A stretch of DNA of 64,000 nt from Christensenella hongkongensis (GCF_000981035.1 NZ_LAYJ01000101.1:57327-121326); one strand, 5' to 3'. Counted from the stretch's first letter, positions 36,554 through 45,897 are shown. Program-made: numbers and translations. The notes: generated by a model not told the origin, from the sequence alone.

Positions 36554-36997
36554 ATGAAGAAAATTCTGGTCAGCGCCTGTCTTGCAGGAAAATGCTGCCG
36601 TTATGACGGCACTGCGAAGCCGGACGAACAAGTAATACGCATGGTGCAGGAAAAAAGAGCGGTGTGTGCGTGCCCGGAAACCATGGCGGGCCTGCGCATT
36701 CCACGCCCTCCGGCTGAAATACGCGGCGGCGACGGGGATGACGTTTTACAAAAACGGGCTTGTGTTTATAATAAAGAAGGTAAGAATATTACAAAAGAAT
36801 TTTTGGACGGAGCCGAAAAATTTCTGGACTTTACGCTTCGCGGAGGCTTTGAAGAGGTATGGCTGAAAGCGAAAAGCCCAAGCTGCGGCGTGACGAAAAT
36901 CTATGACGGAAGCTTCAGCGGAAGACTCAGGGATGGTTGCGGCGTGACGTGCGCAATGCTCAGAAAAAACGGCGTAAGGGTGGTCGAAGTTCCATAA
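36554..36997 (+). CDS. DUF523 family protein
   Basis: 147 residues. The Cys-rich start VSACLAGKCCRYDG and the later SPSCG motif define DUF523 (YbbK-type), a small family of unknown function, possibly binding a metal or cluster through its conserved cysteines. It lies 11 bp after mutS2 and 12 bp before the response regulator, with GGAGGA upstream of its ATG, so it shares their transcript. Confidence 0.9.
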   Translation: MKKILVSACLAGKCCRYDGTAKPDEQVIRMVQEKRAVCACPETMAGLRIPRPPAEIRGGDGDDVLQKRACVYNKEGKNITKEFLDGAEKFLDFTLRGGFEEVWLKAKSPSCGVTKIYDGSFSGRLRDGCGVTCAMLRKNGVRVVEVP

Positions 36998-37009
36998 AGG
37001 AGAAAAATA

Positions 37010-37681
37010 ATGAAACAGAATATCTTGGTCATTGACGATGACAAAAACATCAGGGAGGTCGTAAAGCTCTACCTTCGCAAGGAGGGCTATGAGATTACGG
37101 AAGCTGCGGACGGCAAGCTGGGAGCGGATTTGTTTTTTGGAAAGCAATACGATCTTGTGCTGCTTGATATCATGATGCCGGTGCAGGACGGAATCGAGAC
37201 GATGAAGCAGATCAGGGCAAAATCCAATGTTCCCGTCATTATGCTGACGGCAAAGGGCGAAACGTTCGACAAGGTGCTTGCGCTTGAGCTTGGCGCGGAC
37301 GACTATATTGTAAAGCCGTTTGATCCCAAGGAGCTTGTGGCGCGTGTCAAGGCGGTCATACGCCGCAGCACGCAGGAGGATAAGTCGGACATCCTGGAAT
37401 ATCCAAATCTTAAGATCGACATGCAAAATTACCAGGTGATTTACGAAGGCAAGGAAGTACAGATGCCTCCCAAGGAGATCGAGCTGCTTTATTTCCTCGC
37501 GTCAAGGCCCAACAAGGTGTTTACGCGGGATCAGCTTTTGGAGCAGGTATGGGGATTTGAATATTTTGGGGATTCCCGTACGGTGGACGTACATATCAAA
37601 CGTTTACGCGAGAAATTCAAAGACGACGAACCGTGGCAGATCAAAACGGTATGGGGCGTCGGATATAAATTCGAGGTATAA
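37010..37681 (+). CDS. OmpR/PhoB-family response regulator
   Basis: 223 residues: a receiver domain with acidic pair near residue 9-10 (IDDD), phospho-acceptor Asp in LLDIMMP near 53 and Lys in VKPFDP near 103, then a winged-helix DNA-binding domain (about 128-223). Its kinase partner is most likely the histidine kinase at 38204, unusually separated by 522 bp that hold a large folded element. With HtrA next in line, the trio resembles a CssRS-type secretion or envelope stress system. Confidence 0.93.
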   Translation: MKQNILVIDDDKNIREVVKLYLRKEGYEITEAADGKLGADLFFGKQYDLVLLDIMMPVQDGIETMKQIRAKSNVPVIMLTAKGETFDKVLALELGADDYIVKPFDPKELVARVKAVIRRSTQEDKSDILEYPNLKIDMQNYQVIYEGKEVQMPPKEIELLYFLASRPNKVFTRDQLLEQVWGFEYFGDSRTVDVHIKRLREKFKDDEPWQIKTVWGVGYKFEV

Positions 37682-37720
37682 GGATATTACCGCCCGCCGC
37701 TGTTTCGGCGGGCGTAAGTG

Positions 37721-38078
37721 TATATGATACCGTTCGAGAGACTCGAAGGCGGGCACATAAAACGCCGCGCTTCGGAGACGCGCCGTACAGTTCAAAAACC
37801 AAAACGATGTACGGCGCTCTGCACCCGCCTGTTAAAGCACAAACGTTACAACGTAGTCACGGCTACTGAAGCTCCTCAGTGCGGCGGTATTTTATGCGCT
37901 CGCCGAAAGCGTCTGCAAAATTTATACACATTATTGGCAAAAGCGTATGCCGGCGCCGAGTCAGTCTGTTGCATGAAAATGCCTTTGTGCACGTAAGTAA
38001 ACAGGCTTTGAATGCAAGGACTGATGCGGCGTGAAATCAAGCGGCACAGCTTAAACATATCCCGAACGGTATCATGTG
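37721..38078. ncRNA. Candidate structured RNA or folded element, about 350 nt
   Basis: No plausible protein. ATGATACCGTTCG (37724-37736) pairs perfectly with CGAACGGTATCAT (38063-38075), closing the whole element. Inside are GGCGGG/CCCGCC (37748-37753 with 37824-37829), GCGCCGTAC/GTACGGCGC (37780-37788 with 37809-37817), and a nested set TCAGTC, TTGCAT, GCCT with their complements between about 37960 and 38025. On the minus strand a promoter-like TTTACA-16 bp-TATACT points into the element with its start expected at the closing stem. I could not match it to RNase P RNA, tmRNA, 6S RNA or a known riboswitch. A non-autonomous mobile element is the main alternative. Confidence 0.5.
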
Positions 38079-38203
38079 ATAGTATAAGACGCACGGCGCT
38101 TATGTAAAAGTGGGGAATTATTTTAAAGGTTTATTTACACTTTGGTCATAAAAGGACTTTATAATCAAAAGCAGAAGAGAAAAACGCAAAACCGGGGGAA
38201 CGG

Positions 38204-39628
38204 ATGATTAAAAGCATTTTTGGTAAGATTATGCTGCTGTTTATGGTAATCATCATGGTTGCGCTTGTGATCTCAGGACTCATGATGAGCCAGGTGATCA
38301 GGAGCGCGTATCTTGACGACAGCGAGCAGCAAATGCTTGCCACGGCGGAGGATGTGCAGTCGTGGGTTTCTTTTTATGTCAATAATTCCCTTTCCATGGA
38401 TCAGATTACAGGACAGATATTTGTTAAGGCAAGCACCAATCAGTATGCGATCTGGATTGTAAACAGCGATGGTACGCCATGGCTCACCATCGATATGAGC
38501 GGTGGAAAAGCAACGATAGAGCAGGAAGAAATTCAAAAATATTACGACAACATGATTACTGAGCTCAATAAGGGAAATTCGGTCAAAATGGTGACCGAGG
38601 AAGCTAATGTTTTCAATACGCCCGTCATTACGGTAGCCTCGCCCGTCATTACAAACGACAGGGTGATTGGCTACGTTTTTGTGCATAAGCAGATCTATGG
38701 CATGGAACAATCGCTGATGGCTTTGTACCGCCAGATTATTTTGGCCGCGTGCCTGTCTGCGGCGCTTGGAATTGTGCTGACCTATATTTTCTCGCGCAGT
38801 ATGCTTCGGCCGCTTGGGGTGGTGACGGTTGGAGCCCGCCAGCTGGCCAAGGGGGATTTCGATATACGCCTGAGAGTCAGCTCCAGGGATGAGATCGGAC
38901 AGCTTGCCGATACGTTTAACAGCGTGGCAAAGGACCTCAAAAAATATGAAATGACGCGCGAAAGCCTTGTGGCAAACGTATCGCATGAGCTGCGAAGCCC
39001 TCTTACGTCGATCCAGGGGCTCGTACAGGGCGTTACAGACGGAACAATCCCACAGGAGGACGCAAAGCATTACCTTGACGTCGTGCTGGATGAAACGCGA
39101 AGGCTCAGCCTGCTGATCAACGAAATGCTCGATCTGTCCAAAATTGAGTCGGGCCAGTTCCCCATGGAAATGGAGAGGCTGGACCTCAATGAACAAATTT
39201 TACGCACACTGCTTTCCTTTGAGAGCAAGATTACGGCAAAAAATGTAGACGTGCAGCTCGGGCTTACGCAGGACAGGGTGTACGTGCTTGCCGACGAGAA
39301 CAGGCTGATTCAGGTGTTGCACAATATCATTGAGAATGCGATCAAATTTGTAAACGAAGGCGGAATACTGGGAATATCAACGGAAATAGAAGGGGATAAT
39401 GTGCTTGTGCATATTATGAATTCAGGGGATGTGATACCAAGCGAGGATATCCCGTATCTGTTCGACCGTTTTTATAAGATCGATAAATCGCATTCCCGCG
39501 AAAAAGAAGGGACAGGGCTTGGCCTTTCTATTGTGAAAAACATATTGAAAGCGCACGGGCAAAAGATATGGGTAACATCGGATGAGAAGAATGGCACGGT
39601 CTTTACGTTTACACTGAAGAAAGTATAA
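38204..39628 (+). CDS. Sensor histidine kinase
   Basis: 474 residues. Transmembrane helix near 8-30, an extracytoplasmic sensor loop (about 31-165), a second helix near 170-195, a HAMP domain, a dimerisation domain with phospho-accepting His in SHELRSPL near 262, and a C-terminal ATPase with N box HNIIENAIKF and G box GTGLGLSIVK. Likely partner of the response regulator at 37010. It has a -10-like TATAAT near 38160, so it may be expressed apart from the regulator because of the inserted element. Confidence 0.93.
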   Translation: MIKSIFGKIMLLFMVIIMVALVISGLMMSQVIRSAYLDDSEQQMLATAEDVQSWVSFYVNNSLSMDQITGQIFVKASTNQYAIWIVNSDGTPWLTIDMSGGKATIEQEEIQKYYDNMITELNKGNSVKMVTEEANVFNTPVITVASPVITNDRVIGYVFVHKQIYGMEQSLMALYRQIILAACLSAALGIVLTYIFSRSMLRPLGVVTVGARQLAKGDFDIRLRVSSRDEIGQLADTFNSVAKDLKKYEMTRESLVANVSHELRSPLTSIQGLVQGVTDGTIPQEDAKHYLDVVLDETRRLSLLINEMLDLSKIESGQFPMEMERLDLNEQILRTLLSFESKITAKNVDVQLGLTQDRVYVLADENRLIQVLHNIIENAIKFVNEGGILGISTEIEGDNVLVHIMNSGDVIPSEDIPYLFDRFYKIDKSHSREKEGTGLGLSIVKNILKAHGQKIWVTSDEKNGTVFTFTLKKV

Positions 39629-39645
39629 AATTCTTTTAAAATTTA

Positions 39646-39662
39646 TTCACAATTTCTTCACA
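39646..39662 (+). promoter_or_regulatory. Direct repeats upstream of htrA, possible response-regulator site
   Basis: TTCACA occurs at 39646-39651 and 39657-39662, an 11-bp step, as expected for tandem OmpR-family binding on one DNA face. A looser pair beginning TTTACA lies at 38134-38150 before the kinase gene. Confidence 0.5.
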
Positions 39663-39738
39663 TTGCACAGGTAAGATGAAAGATATGAAATAATTGATAC
39701 GGTATTGTATAAAAGCAACCCGAGGAGGAGAAGACAAG

Positions 39739-41154
39739 ATGAACGAAAACGATTTTAATAACGGCATGAACGGGCAGAACCAGCCGCCCATCCAGCCGAA
39801 TGTGCCACCGGTTCAGGACGCAGGAACCGCCCAAAACAGCGTCCCGCCGGTGCAGGGCAACGCCCAGGCCGCGGAGAACGCAAATCCATATGGCGCCCAG
39901 CCGGTGACGAATGCACCGGGGCAGCAAAATATTCCGCCGCAGCAGGATGTTCCTCCGGGAATGGGTGGACAAAAGCCGCCGAAACAAAAGAAAAAAAGAG
40001 GAATTGGCGTAATAATAACTGCAGTCGCGGTGGCTGCGGCGCTGGTGGGCAGCCTTTTTACGGCTTTTGTGGTTATGCCGCTTGTATATGGCGGTTCCCT
40101 TGCGCCCAAGCTTCCGACCAAGCAGGAGGCAGCCCAGCAACAGGAGACGACAGGAGAGAGCCCGGAGCTCGGCGGCGACGCGAAGGCAATCGAAAATTCG
40201 CAGAATCCGGCGGTTGAGATCGCAGAGAATATTTCAGGCAGCGTTGTGGGCATTACAGCATACACAAAGCAGCTCGTTTCAGGACAGGAACCGGTTGAGC
40301 AGGCGCTTGACGCGGGTACGGGTTTTGTGATTTCGGACGACGGATATATCCTGACCAATAACCACGTAGTTGCGGACGGAAACCTCATTAAGGTTACGAC
40401 GCCGGATGGACAGGAGCACGTTGCGGAAAAGGTCGGTGGCGATTCCAACACGGATATCGCGGTACTTAAAGTGGATAACCTTGGGCTCAGCGCGGTTCCG
40501 ATTGGCGACAGTGATTCCGTTAAGGCGGGAGAGCTTGCAGTGGCAATCGGCAATATCCGCGGCGAAAAGTTCAATAATTCCGTTACGGTTGGGCACGTAA
40601 GCATCGTGGATAAGGAGGTCTCGCTTGACGGGATCACAATGAATATGATCCAGACGGACGCTGCGATCAACCCAGGAAATTCAGGTGGGCCGCTCGTTGG
40701 CGAGGACGGCAAGGTGGTCGGAGTAACGACAGCGAAGAAATTTTACTCCGGCATTGACGGCGACGGAAACCTTTTGAATTCCGAAGGCGTTGGATATGCG
40801 ATACCGATTAATAAGGCAATCGATATTGCGCAGCAGCTTATCCAGAACGGAAGCATCCCGCGCGCGGGTATCGGTATCAGCTACAGCCCGATTTCCGAGG
40901 TGGATGCAAAGCTGTGGGGAACGCCACGCGGCGCGTTGATTGTAGATATAACGGCAGGAGGCCCTGCGGATAAGGCGGGCCTGCAGCCGAACGATGTCGT
41001 TGTGGAAATGGATGGCGTAGACCTTACGACCGGCGCAGACATGCCCGTACTTTCTGAAAAGGCGGTGGGAGATACCGTGACGGCAAAGGTGTGGCGAGAA
41101 GGAAAAGAATACGAAGTTAATTTTGTCCTGGAGGACATGAACAATCTGGGATAA
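39739..41154 (+). CDS. htrA: HtrA/DegP-type membrane-anchored serine protease
   Basis: 471 residues, starting at ATG 39739 with GAGGAGG upstream. A Pro/Gln/Asn-rich cytosolic N-terminus (1-75) precedes one transmembrane helix (about 92-115). The trypsin-like domain has the triad His209 (NNHVV), Asp239 (TDIAVLK) and Ser315 (GNSGGPLV). One PDZ domain (about 370-465) completes it. Such proteases degrade or refold misfolded exported proteins outside the membrane. Following the two-component genes, it is probably their main target. Confidence 0.95.
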   Translation: MNENDFNNGMNGQNQPPIQPNVPPVQDAGTAQNSVPPVQGNAQAAENANPYGAQPVTNAPGQQNIPPQQDVPPGMGGQKPPKQKKKRGIGVIITAVAVAAALVGSLFTAFVVMPLVYGGSLAPKLPTKQEAAQQQETTGESPELGGDAKAIENSQNPAVEIAENISGSVVGITAYTKQLVSGQEPVEQALDAGTGFVISDDGYILTNNHVVADGNLIKVTTPDGQEHVAEKVGGDSNTDIAVLKVDNLGLSAVPIGDSDSVKAGELAVAIGNIRGEKFNNSVTVGHVSIVDKEVSLDGITMNMIQTDAAINPGNSGGPLVGEDGKVVGVTTAKKFYSGIDGDGNLLNSEGVGYAIPINKAIDIAQQLIQNGSIPRAGIGISYSPISEVDAKLWGTPRGALIVDITAGGPADKAGLQPNDVVVEMDGVDLTTGADMPVLSEKAVGDTVTAKVWREGKEYEVNFVLEDMNNLG

Positions 41155-41162
41155 CCAGTATC

Positions 41163-41194
41163 AAAAACGCCCGCACGTTTTGTGCAGGCGTTTT
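41163..41194 (+). terminator. Terminator of htrA
   Basis: AAAACGCCCGCAC/GTGCAGGCGTTTT hairpin, directly after htrA; short T-tail. Confidence 0.7.
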
Positions 41195-41272
41195 GATATA
41201 CAGCGCCGGAGCCTTTATGGGAGCAGGCGCAAGCCGCATATGGCAAAAAAAGCTGCAAGAGAATATGCAAAC

Positions 41273-41303
41273 AAAAAACGCGCAAGCCGCGTTTTTTGTT
41301 TTT
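41273..41303. terminator. Second hairpin terminator before nifS
   Basis: AAAAAACGCG-caagc-CGCGTTTTTT then more T, able to stop transcripts from either side. The 78 bp between the two terminators holds no gene I can support. Confidence 0.7.
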
Positions 41304-41385
41304 GAATGTGATATAATAAAAAACGATCCATCATTGCCCGGCAGGGGTTGTTTGGTAAAATGCGGGATTTGGAAGGTTATTTGGA

Positions 41386-42528
41386 ATGCAGGAGATTTAC
41401 CTTGATAATGCGGCGACGACACAGCCGCTTGCAGAGTGTAATAAAATATATGCGGAATACGCGCAGGACGGATGGCAGAACCCTTCGGCGCTCTATGCGG
41501 GTGCGACGCGCGTGCAAAATAAAATAAACGAGGCAAAAGAAATATTGCTGCGCGCATTCGGCGGGGCGGGGCATAAATGCGTCTTTACAAGCTGTGGAAC
41601 AGAAAGCGCAAACACGGTGATTCTGCGCGGAGCGCGCAAAAAAAAGGAAATGAACTACGTATGCGGCGGCGCGGAGCATCCATGCGTGGAGGAAAGCTTT
41701 AAACTCCTGCAGGAGCAGGGATTCGAAGTGCGTTTTGTAAAGCCGGACAAAAGCGGCCTGATCGCTCCTGATGACGTTGCAGGGGCTGTGGATGAAAATA
41801 CTGCGCTGGTAAGCGTGATGCACGTGAACAATGAAACAGGCGCGAAAAATGATGTGGAAAAAATTGCCGCGCTCATCAAGGCAAAAAACGCACAAACTTT
41901 GTTCCATGTGGATGGTGTGCAGGCGTACTGCAAGGAAAAGCTGAAAAACACAGCAAATATCGATTATTATACGGTGAGCGCCCATAAGCTTCACGCCCAC
42001 AAAGGGACGGGCGCAATATTTTACCGCGAGGGGGCGCCGCTCAAGGCGTATCTGCTTGGCGGCGGACAGGAGGCGGGGCTGCGTTCCGGTACGCAGAATA
42101 CGCTTGGGATATTATCCTTCGCCGCCGCTGTGGAGTATTTTGAAAAAAACGTAGAACACAGGCACTTTGAATCGCTGAGGGAAACTTTTCTGAACGCTTG
42201 TTCAAATATACCGGACCTTGTAGTGCTTTCTCCCCGGGATAAGGAGAGGGCATGCGGGCATATTGTCAATCTGGCGGTGCTGGGCGTAAATGGAGAAACG
42301 TTGTTGCACACGCTGGAGGCAGCGGGGATTTATATTTCCACTGGCTCGGCGTGCTCGTCAAAAAAAGGGAAAAACAGGATCAGGTCAGCACTTTCGCTGA
42401 CGGAAGAGGAAGCCGCGGGAGCCGTACGAATCAGCTTCTCGCCCTTTACGACAGGGGAAGAGGTTTGCCGCGCCGCGCAGGAAATTGAAAGAAATGCCGG
42501 TATACTGCGCCGGTTTACAAGAAAGTAA
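41386..42528 (+). CDS. Cysteine desulfurase (NifS/IscS type)
   Basis: 380 residues, a PLP enzyme removing sulfur from cysteine. The PLP Lys is 201 (SAHKLHAHKG), the N-terminal motif is YLDNAATTQP, and the persulfide Cys is 323 in STGSACSSKKG. It precedes thiI by 28 bp; in Firmicutes this pairing (NifZ-ThiI) supplies sulfur for 4-thiouridine in tRNA, which is the most likely role. A TATAAT near 41312 gives a leader of about 65 nt. Confidence 0.94.
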   Translation: MQEIYLDNAATTQPLAECNKIYAEYAQDGWQNPSALYAGATRVQNKINEAKEILLRAFGGAGHKCVFTSCGTESANTVILRGARKKKEMNYVCGGAEHPCVEESFKLLQEQGFEVRFVKPDKSGLIAPDDVAGAVDENTALVSVMHVNNETGAKNDVEKIAALIKAKNAQTLFHVDGVQAYCKEKLKNTANIDYYTVSAHKLHAHKGTGAIFYREGAPLKAYLLGGGQEAGLRSGTQNTLGILSFAAAVEYFEKNVEHRHFESLRETFLNACSNIPDLVVLSPRDKERACGHIVNLAVLGVNGETLLHTLEAAGIYISTGSACSSKKGKNRIRSALSLTEEEAAGAVRISFSPFTTGEEVCRAAQEIERNAGILRRFTRK

Positions 42529-42556
42529 AGGTGTTTTTGGATTGGGAGAAAACGAT

Positions 42557-43726
42557 ATGATATTGCTGGTTAGATACGGAGAAATTCATTTAAAGGGCCT
42601 CAACAGGCCGCACTTTGAATCGCTGCAGCGGCAGGCGATCAAGCGCGCGTTGGCAGAGTTTCCAGACGCAAAGGTAGAAAAAGGCTACGGACGGTTTTAT
42701 GTGACCGGAATTTCTGACGGGGAATTGCCGCGTGCGGTGGAGGCGATCACAAAGGTATTTGGGCTGCATTCGCTTTCGCCCGCTGAAGAGACCGAAAAGG
42801 ATATGGATTCCATCAATGAAATGCTGATCCGTATGGTGAAGGACTACATGGCGGGAAAAGGCCTTGCAAAGGCGACCTTCAAGGTGCAGGCAAAGCGTGC
42901 GGACAAGCGTTTCCCTCTTTCCTCCATGCAGCTTGCCGCGACTTTGGGCGGGAATATTCTGGAGGCTGTAGAAGGGCTTAGCGTGGATGTGCATCATCCA
43001 GATTTTACGGTTTATGTGGAAGTGCGGGAAAAATGCTATGGTTATATCGATGTGATTCCGTGCGCGGGCGGAATGCCGCAGCGTTCCAATGGACGCGCGA
43101 TGCTGCTTTTATCCGGAGGGATCGACAGCCCGGTTGCGGGATACATGATCGCCAAACGTGGCGTTGAACTCAACGCGGTGCATTACCACAGTTTTCCATA
43201 CACCAGCGAGGCGGCGAAACAGAAGGTAATCGACCTTGCTAAAATCGTATCGGAATACTCCGGAAGGATCAGGCTGAATGTTGTAAGCTTTACGGATATC
43301 CAGATGCAGATTTACGAAAAATGTCCGCACGAGATGCTTGTGATCATCATGCGCAGGTTTATGATGCGTATCGCGCAAAGGCTCGCTGAAAATTGCGGGG
43401 CGCAGGCGATTGTGACGGGCGAAAGCATCGGGCAGGTGGCGAGCCAGACGATGGAGAGCATCTATGTGACGAACAGCGTGGTTTCCATGCCCGTATTCCG
43501 TCCCCTGATCGGAATGGACAAAATCGATATTATCGATATCGCAAATAAAATCAATACATATGAAACATCGATTCTTCCATACGAGGACTGTTGTACGGTA
43601 TTTGTGCCCAAGCATCCCACCACAAGGCCAAAGCTTGAGCGCATTGTTGAAGCGGAAAGCGTTCTTGATATTGAGGCGCTGGTTGCGCAGGCGGTCGAAA
43701 CGGCGGAATACATACGGATCGACTGA
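42557..43726 (+). CDS. thiI: tRNA 4-thiouridine synthetase ThiI
   Basis: 389 residues. N-terminal ferredoxin-like and THUMP domains (about 1-165) are followed by the PP-loop ATPase motif LLLSGGIDSPVAGY near 180. It lacks the C-terminal rhodanese domain of the E. coli enzyme, as is normal for Bacillus-type ThiI, so it relies on the desulfurase upstream for sulfur. It makes s4U at position 8 of tRNA. ATG 42557 follows GGGAGA; the earlier ATG in frame overlaps nifS. Confidence 0.95.
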   Translation: MILLVRYGEIHLKGLNRPHFESLQRQAIKRALAEFPDAKVEKGYGRFYVTGISDGELPRAVEAITKVFGLHSLSPAEETEKDMDSINEMLIRMVKDYMAGKGLAKATFKVQAKRADKRFPLSSMQLAATLGGNILEAVEGLSVDVHHPDFTVYVEVREKCYGYIDVIPCAGGMPQRSNGRAMLLLSGGIDSPVAGYMIAKRGVELNAVHYHSFPYTSEAAKQKVIDLAKIVSEYSGRIRLNVVSFTDIQMQIYEKCPHEMLVIIMRRFMMRIAQRLAENCGAQAIVTGESIGQVASQTMESIYVTNSVVSMPVFRPLIGMDKIDIIDIANKINTYETSILPYEDCCTVFVPKHPTTRPKLERIVEAESVLDIEALVAQAVETAEYIRID

Positions 43727-43756
43727 AAAAGGTATAAAAAAGGGAGGGATGCGGTT

Positions 43757-44578
43757 ATGAAGTATTTTGAGAACAGGTTTTTAGGCAAGGTCATCATCAT
43801 TACAGGTGCGGCACGCGGGATTGGCGCAGCAACGGCAAGGCGGGCCGCTAAGGAAGGCGCAAAGGTCGTATTGGTGGATAAACGCGCCAAAGAAGGAGAG
43901 AAAGTTCTAAAAGAGATCAGGGATGCAGGCGGGGACGCGATTTTTCTGCCCTTCGATATTTCCATTGAGGAAAATGCAGCCAAAATGATTGAAGAAACGG
44001 TCAAGACATTTGGAAAACTCGATATTTCTATTAACAATGCAGGCGTGATGGGGAATCCAAGTCCTGTCCATGAAATTGGGAAGGAAGCGATGGATTTTAC
44101 GTTTGCCAATAATTTCTATAGCGTATTATTCTGTGCCAAGCATGAGATCCTGCAATTTTTGAAGCAGGGAAACGGTGGTGTGATTGTCAACAACGCTTCT
44201 ATTGCAGGTATGACGGGGCTCCCGGGTAATCCGGCTTATGTGGCCTCCAAGCATGCCGTGAACGGGCTGACAAAAAACCTGGCCCTCGATTACGCGCGTT
44301 ACAATATCCGCGTGAATTCGGTCAATCCGGCGGGAACGGCTACGCCGATGGTTGAGGAGGCTTATGCTTTTGTCATGGAAAAGCATAAGGAAGCGATGAA
44401 ACAGGGGCTGGATGCCGCGCAAGCGCAGTCCATGGCAGGGCAGAAAACAAAAACGATGCAGGAACGCGAAGCCACGGCGGAGGAGCAGGCAGCGTCTATA
44501 TTATTCCTCGCATCGGACGATGCAACACATATGACAGGCGCTACGCTGCAAACGGACGGCGGCTGGACTTCGTTTTAA
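43757..44578 (+). CDS. Short-chain dehydrogenase/reductase
   Basis: 273 residues of the classical SDR fold. Cofactor motif TGAARGIG (about 16-23), NNAG near 95, and the catalytic YVASK around 165 with a Ser before it. An Asp at the end of the second beta strand (VLVDKR) suggests NAD(H) preference. Substrate unknown; related enzymes act on sugars, steroids or 3-oxoacyl groups. It follows thiI by 30 bp with GGGAGG before the ATG. Confidence 0.92.
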   Translation: MKYFENRFLGKVIIITGAARGIGAATARRAAKEGAKVVLVDKRAKEGEKVLKEIRDAGGDAIFLPFDISIEENAAKMIEETVKTFGKLDISINNAGVMGNPSPVHEIGKEAMDFTFANNFYSVLFCAKHEILQFLKQGNGGVIVNNASIAGMTGLPGNPAYVASKHAVNGLTKNLALDYARYNIRVNSVNPAGTATPMVEEAYAFVMEKHKEAMKQGLDAAQAQSMAGQKTKTMQEREATAEEQAASILFLASDDATHMTGATLQTDGGWTSF

Positions 44579-44591
44579 AAGTAATCCGCAA

Positions 44592-44627
44592 AAAAAGGGC
44601 GGCTCCCAAAAGGGAACCGCTCTTTTT
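44592..44627. terminator. Terminator between SDR and EIIC genes
   Basis: AAAAAGGGCGG-CTCCC/GGGA-CCGCTCTTTTT hairpin between convergent genes. Confidence 0.8.
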
Positions 44628-44639
44628 GCATTAAAGCAC

Positions 44640-45668
44640 CTAATTCATCAGCTCAAGCTTGAGGTCCTGTGGACGAATCCAGCCGGCCTTTCGCATGATT
44701 GCGGCAAAGATCAGCGTGATTACAGCCGGCAGGATAAAATGCACGATCGCAATCTCAAAGATCAGCATAGGAGCCGGCGTAGTCGCGCTCATAGCCGCCC
44801 ATGCGCCGAATTGCCCCACAAGGCCGGACGTACCCATGCCCGCGCCGGTTGCGGTATTGGACATCTGGAAAACCATTGTGGAGATTGGCCCCACAACAGC
44901 CGAAGCTATAATAGGAGGCAACCATATTTGCGGTCTCCGCAGAATGTTTGGAACCTGCAGCATCGAAGTGCCAAGGCCCTGCGCCAGAAAACCGCCCCAG
45001 CCGTTTTCCTTGAAGCTCATCACTGCGAAGCCAATCATGTTGGCGCAGCAGCCGGCAACTGCGGCGCCCGCCGCAAGCCCGCTGATACCCATCATAATGC
45101 ACAACGCAGCAGAGCTGATCGGCAGGGTAAGCACCATGCCTACGATGACAGATACGATAATTCCCATTGGGAGCGGTGCGAGTACCGTCGCGGAATTTAC
45201 GAAATCTCCCAGCCATGTCATGAAATTATTAAGGGGCGGTCCTACGAGCAGGCCGATAAAGCCGCCTGCGAGAATCGTCACGATAGGCGATACAATGATG
45301 TCCACCGGTGTTTTTCCTGCAACAAGCCTGCCGATTTCCGCGCCGACGAGCGCTGCTACATAAGCGCCTACAGGTCCGCCCATCGCATAGCCGAACGCAC
45401 CTGTCGCGGCTGACGAAAAAATAACGAGGGGTTTGTTTTTAAGGCCAAAGGCAATGGCAACGCCGATTGCCGCACCCACCACAGGAGATTTTGCACTCAA
45501 CACCTCCGTGAACTGGCTGAGCACGGAAAGCCCCGGAATTGTAGCGAGCTGCGAGATGATCAGCCCAATAATCAGGCTGGAGAAAAGTCCAAGCGCCATT
45601 GCACCCATGCCGTCGATGAACCACCGCTTGGCATATTTTTTGATTGTTGCTTTTGCATTTTTTTGCAT
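44640..45668 (-). CDS. PTS EIIC-like membrane permease (PTS_EIIC_2 type)
   Basis: 342 residues, about nine transmembrane segments, Gly/Ala-rich, matching the stand-alone EIIC-like family (motifs GAYVAALVGAEIGRL and CANMIGFAVMSF). No EIIA, EIIB or sugar enzyme genes are next to it, so its transport partner and substrate are unknown. The start is preceded by AGGAGG. A palindrome and promoter lie directly upstream. Confidence 0.85.
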   Translation of the reverse strand: MQKNAKATIKKYAKRWFIDGMGAMALGLFSSLIIGLIISQLATIPGLSVLSQFTEVLSAKSPVVGAAIGVAIAFGLKNKPLVIFSSAATGAFGYAMGGPVGAYVAALVGAEIGRLVAGKTPVDIIVSPIVTILAGGFIGLLVGPPLNNFMTWLGDFVNSATVLAPLPMGIIVSVIVGMVLTLPISSAALCIMMGISGLAAGAAVAGCCANMIGFAVMSFKENGWGGFLAQGLGTSMLQVPNILRRPQIWLPPIIASAVVGPISTMVFQMSNTATGAGMGTSGLVGQFGAWAAMSATTPAPMLIFEIAIVHFILPAVITLIFAAIMRKAGWIRPQDLKLELMN

Positions 45669-45700
45669 AAAAAAACGACCTCCTAAAAAGTAAAGATTTG

Positions 45701-45767
45701 TTGCTGTAACAGCAATAACTGGTTACTTCTTAAGCGGTACGTATACCGGGAAACAAATGTTTCACAA
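45701..45767 (-). promoter_or_regulatory. Promoter and palindromic operator of the EIIC-like gene
   Basis: On the minus strand TTGTGA (45762-45767) and TATACG (45740-45745) are 16 bp apart. TTGCTGT-a-ACAGCAA (45701-45715) lies in the 5' UTR near the ribosome site and could bind a repressor. Confidence 0.55.
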
Positions 45768-45824
45768 CTTAGAAACCATGTGGCTTTAAGTACACATGAC
45801 ACCATATGATAGTTTTTATTATAC

Positions 45825-45863
45825 AAAAAAGAAAACATGATTTCAATGAAAAATCATGTTTTT
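45825..45863. terminator. Terminator downstream of the histidine kinase gene
   Basis: AACATGATTT/AAATCATGTT hairpin with T-rich tail on the minus strand, after the two-component operon. Confidence 0.75.
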
Positions 45864-45897
45864 GTGAAAAAATATTCAAATTAGATTCTATGGCAGA

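Noticed and set aside
37718..37996. A 92-codon plus-strand frame inside the folded element
   Set aside because: No ribosome site, irregular composition, and the region is better explained by paired inverted repeats.
37721..38078. RNase P RNA, tmRNA or 6S RNA at this position
   Set aside because: RNase P hallmarks (GGAAAGTCC, ACAGAA), the tmRNA T-loop and CCA end, and the 6S length are absent on both strands.
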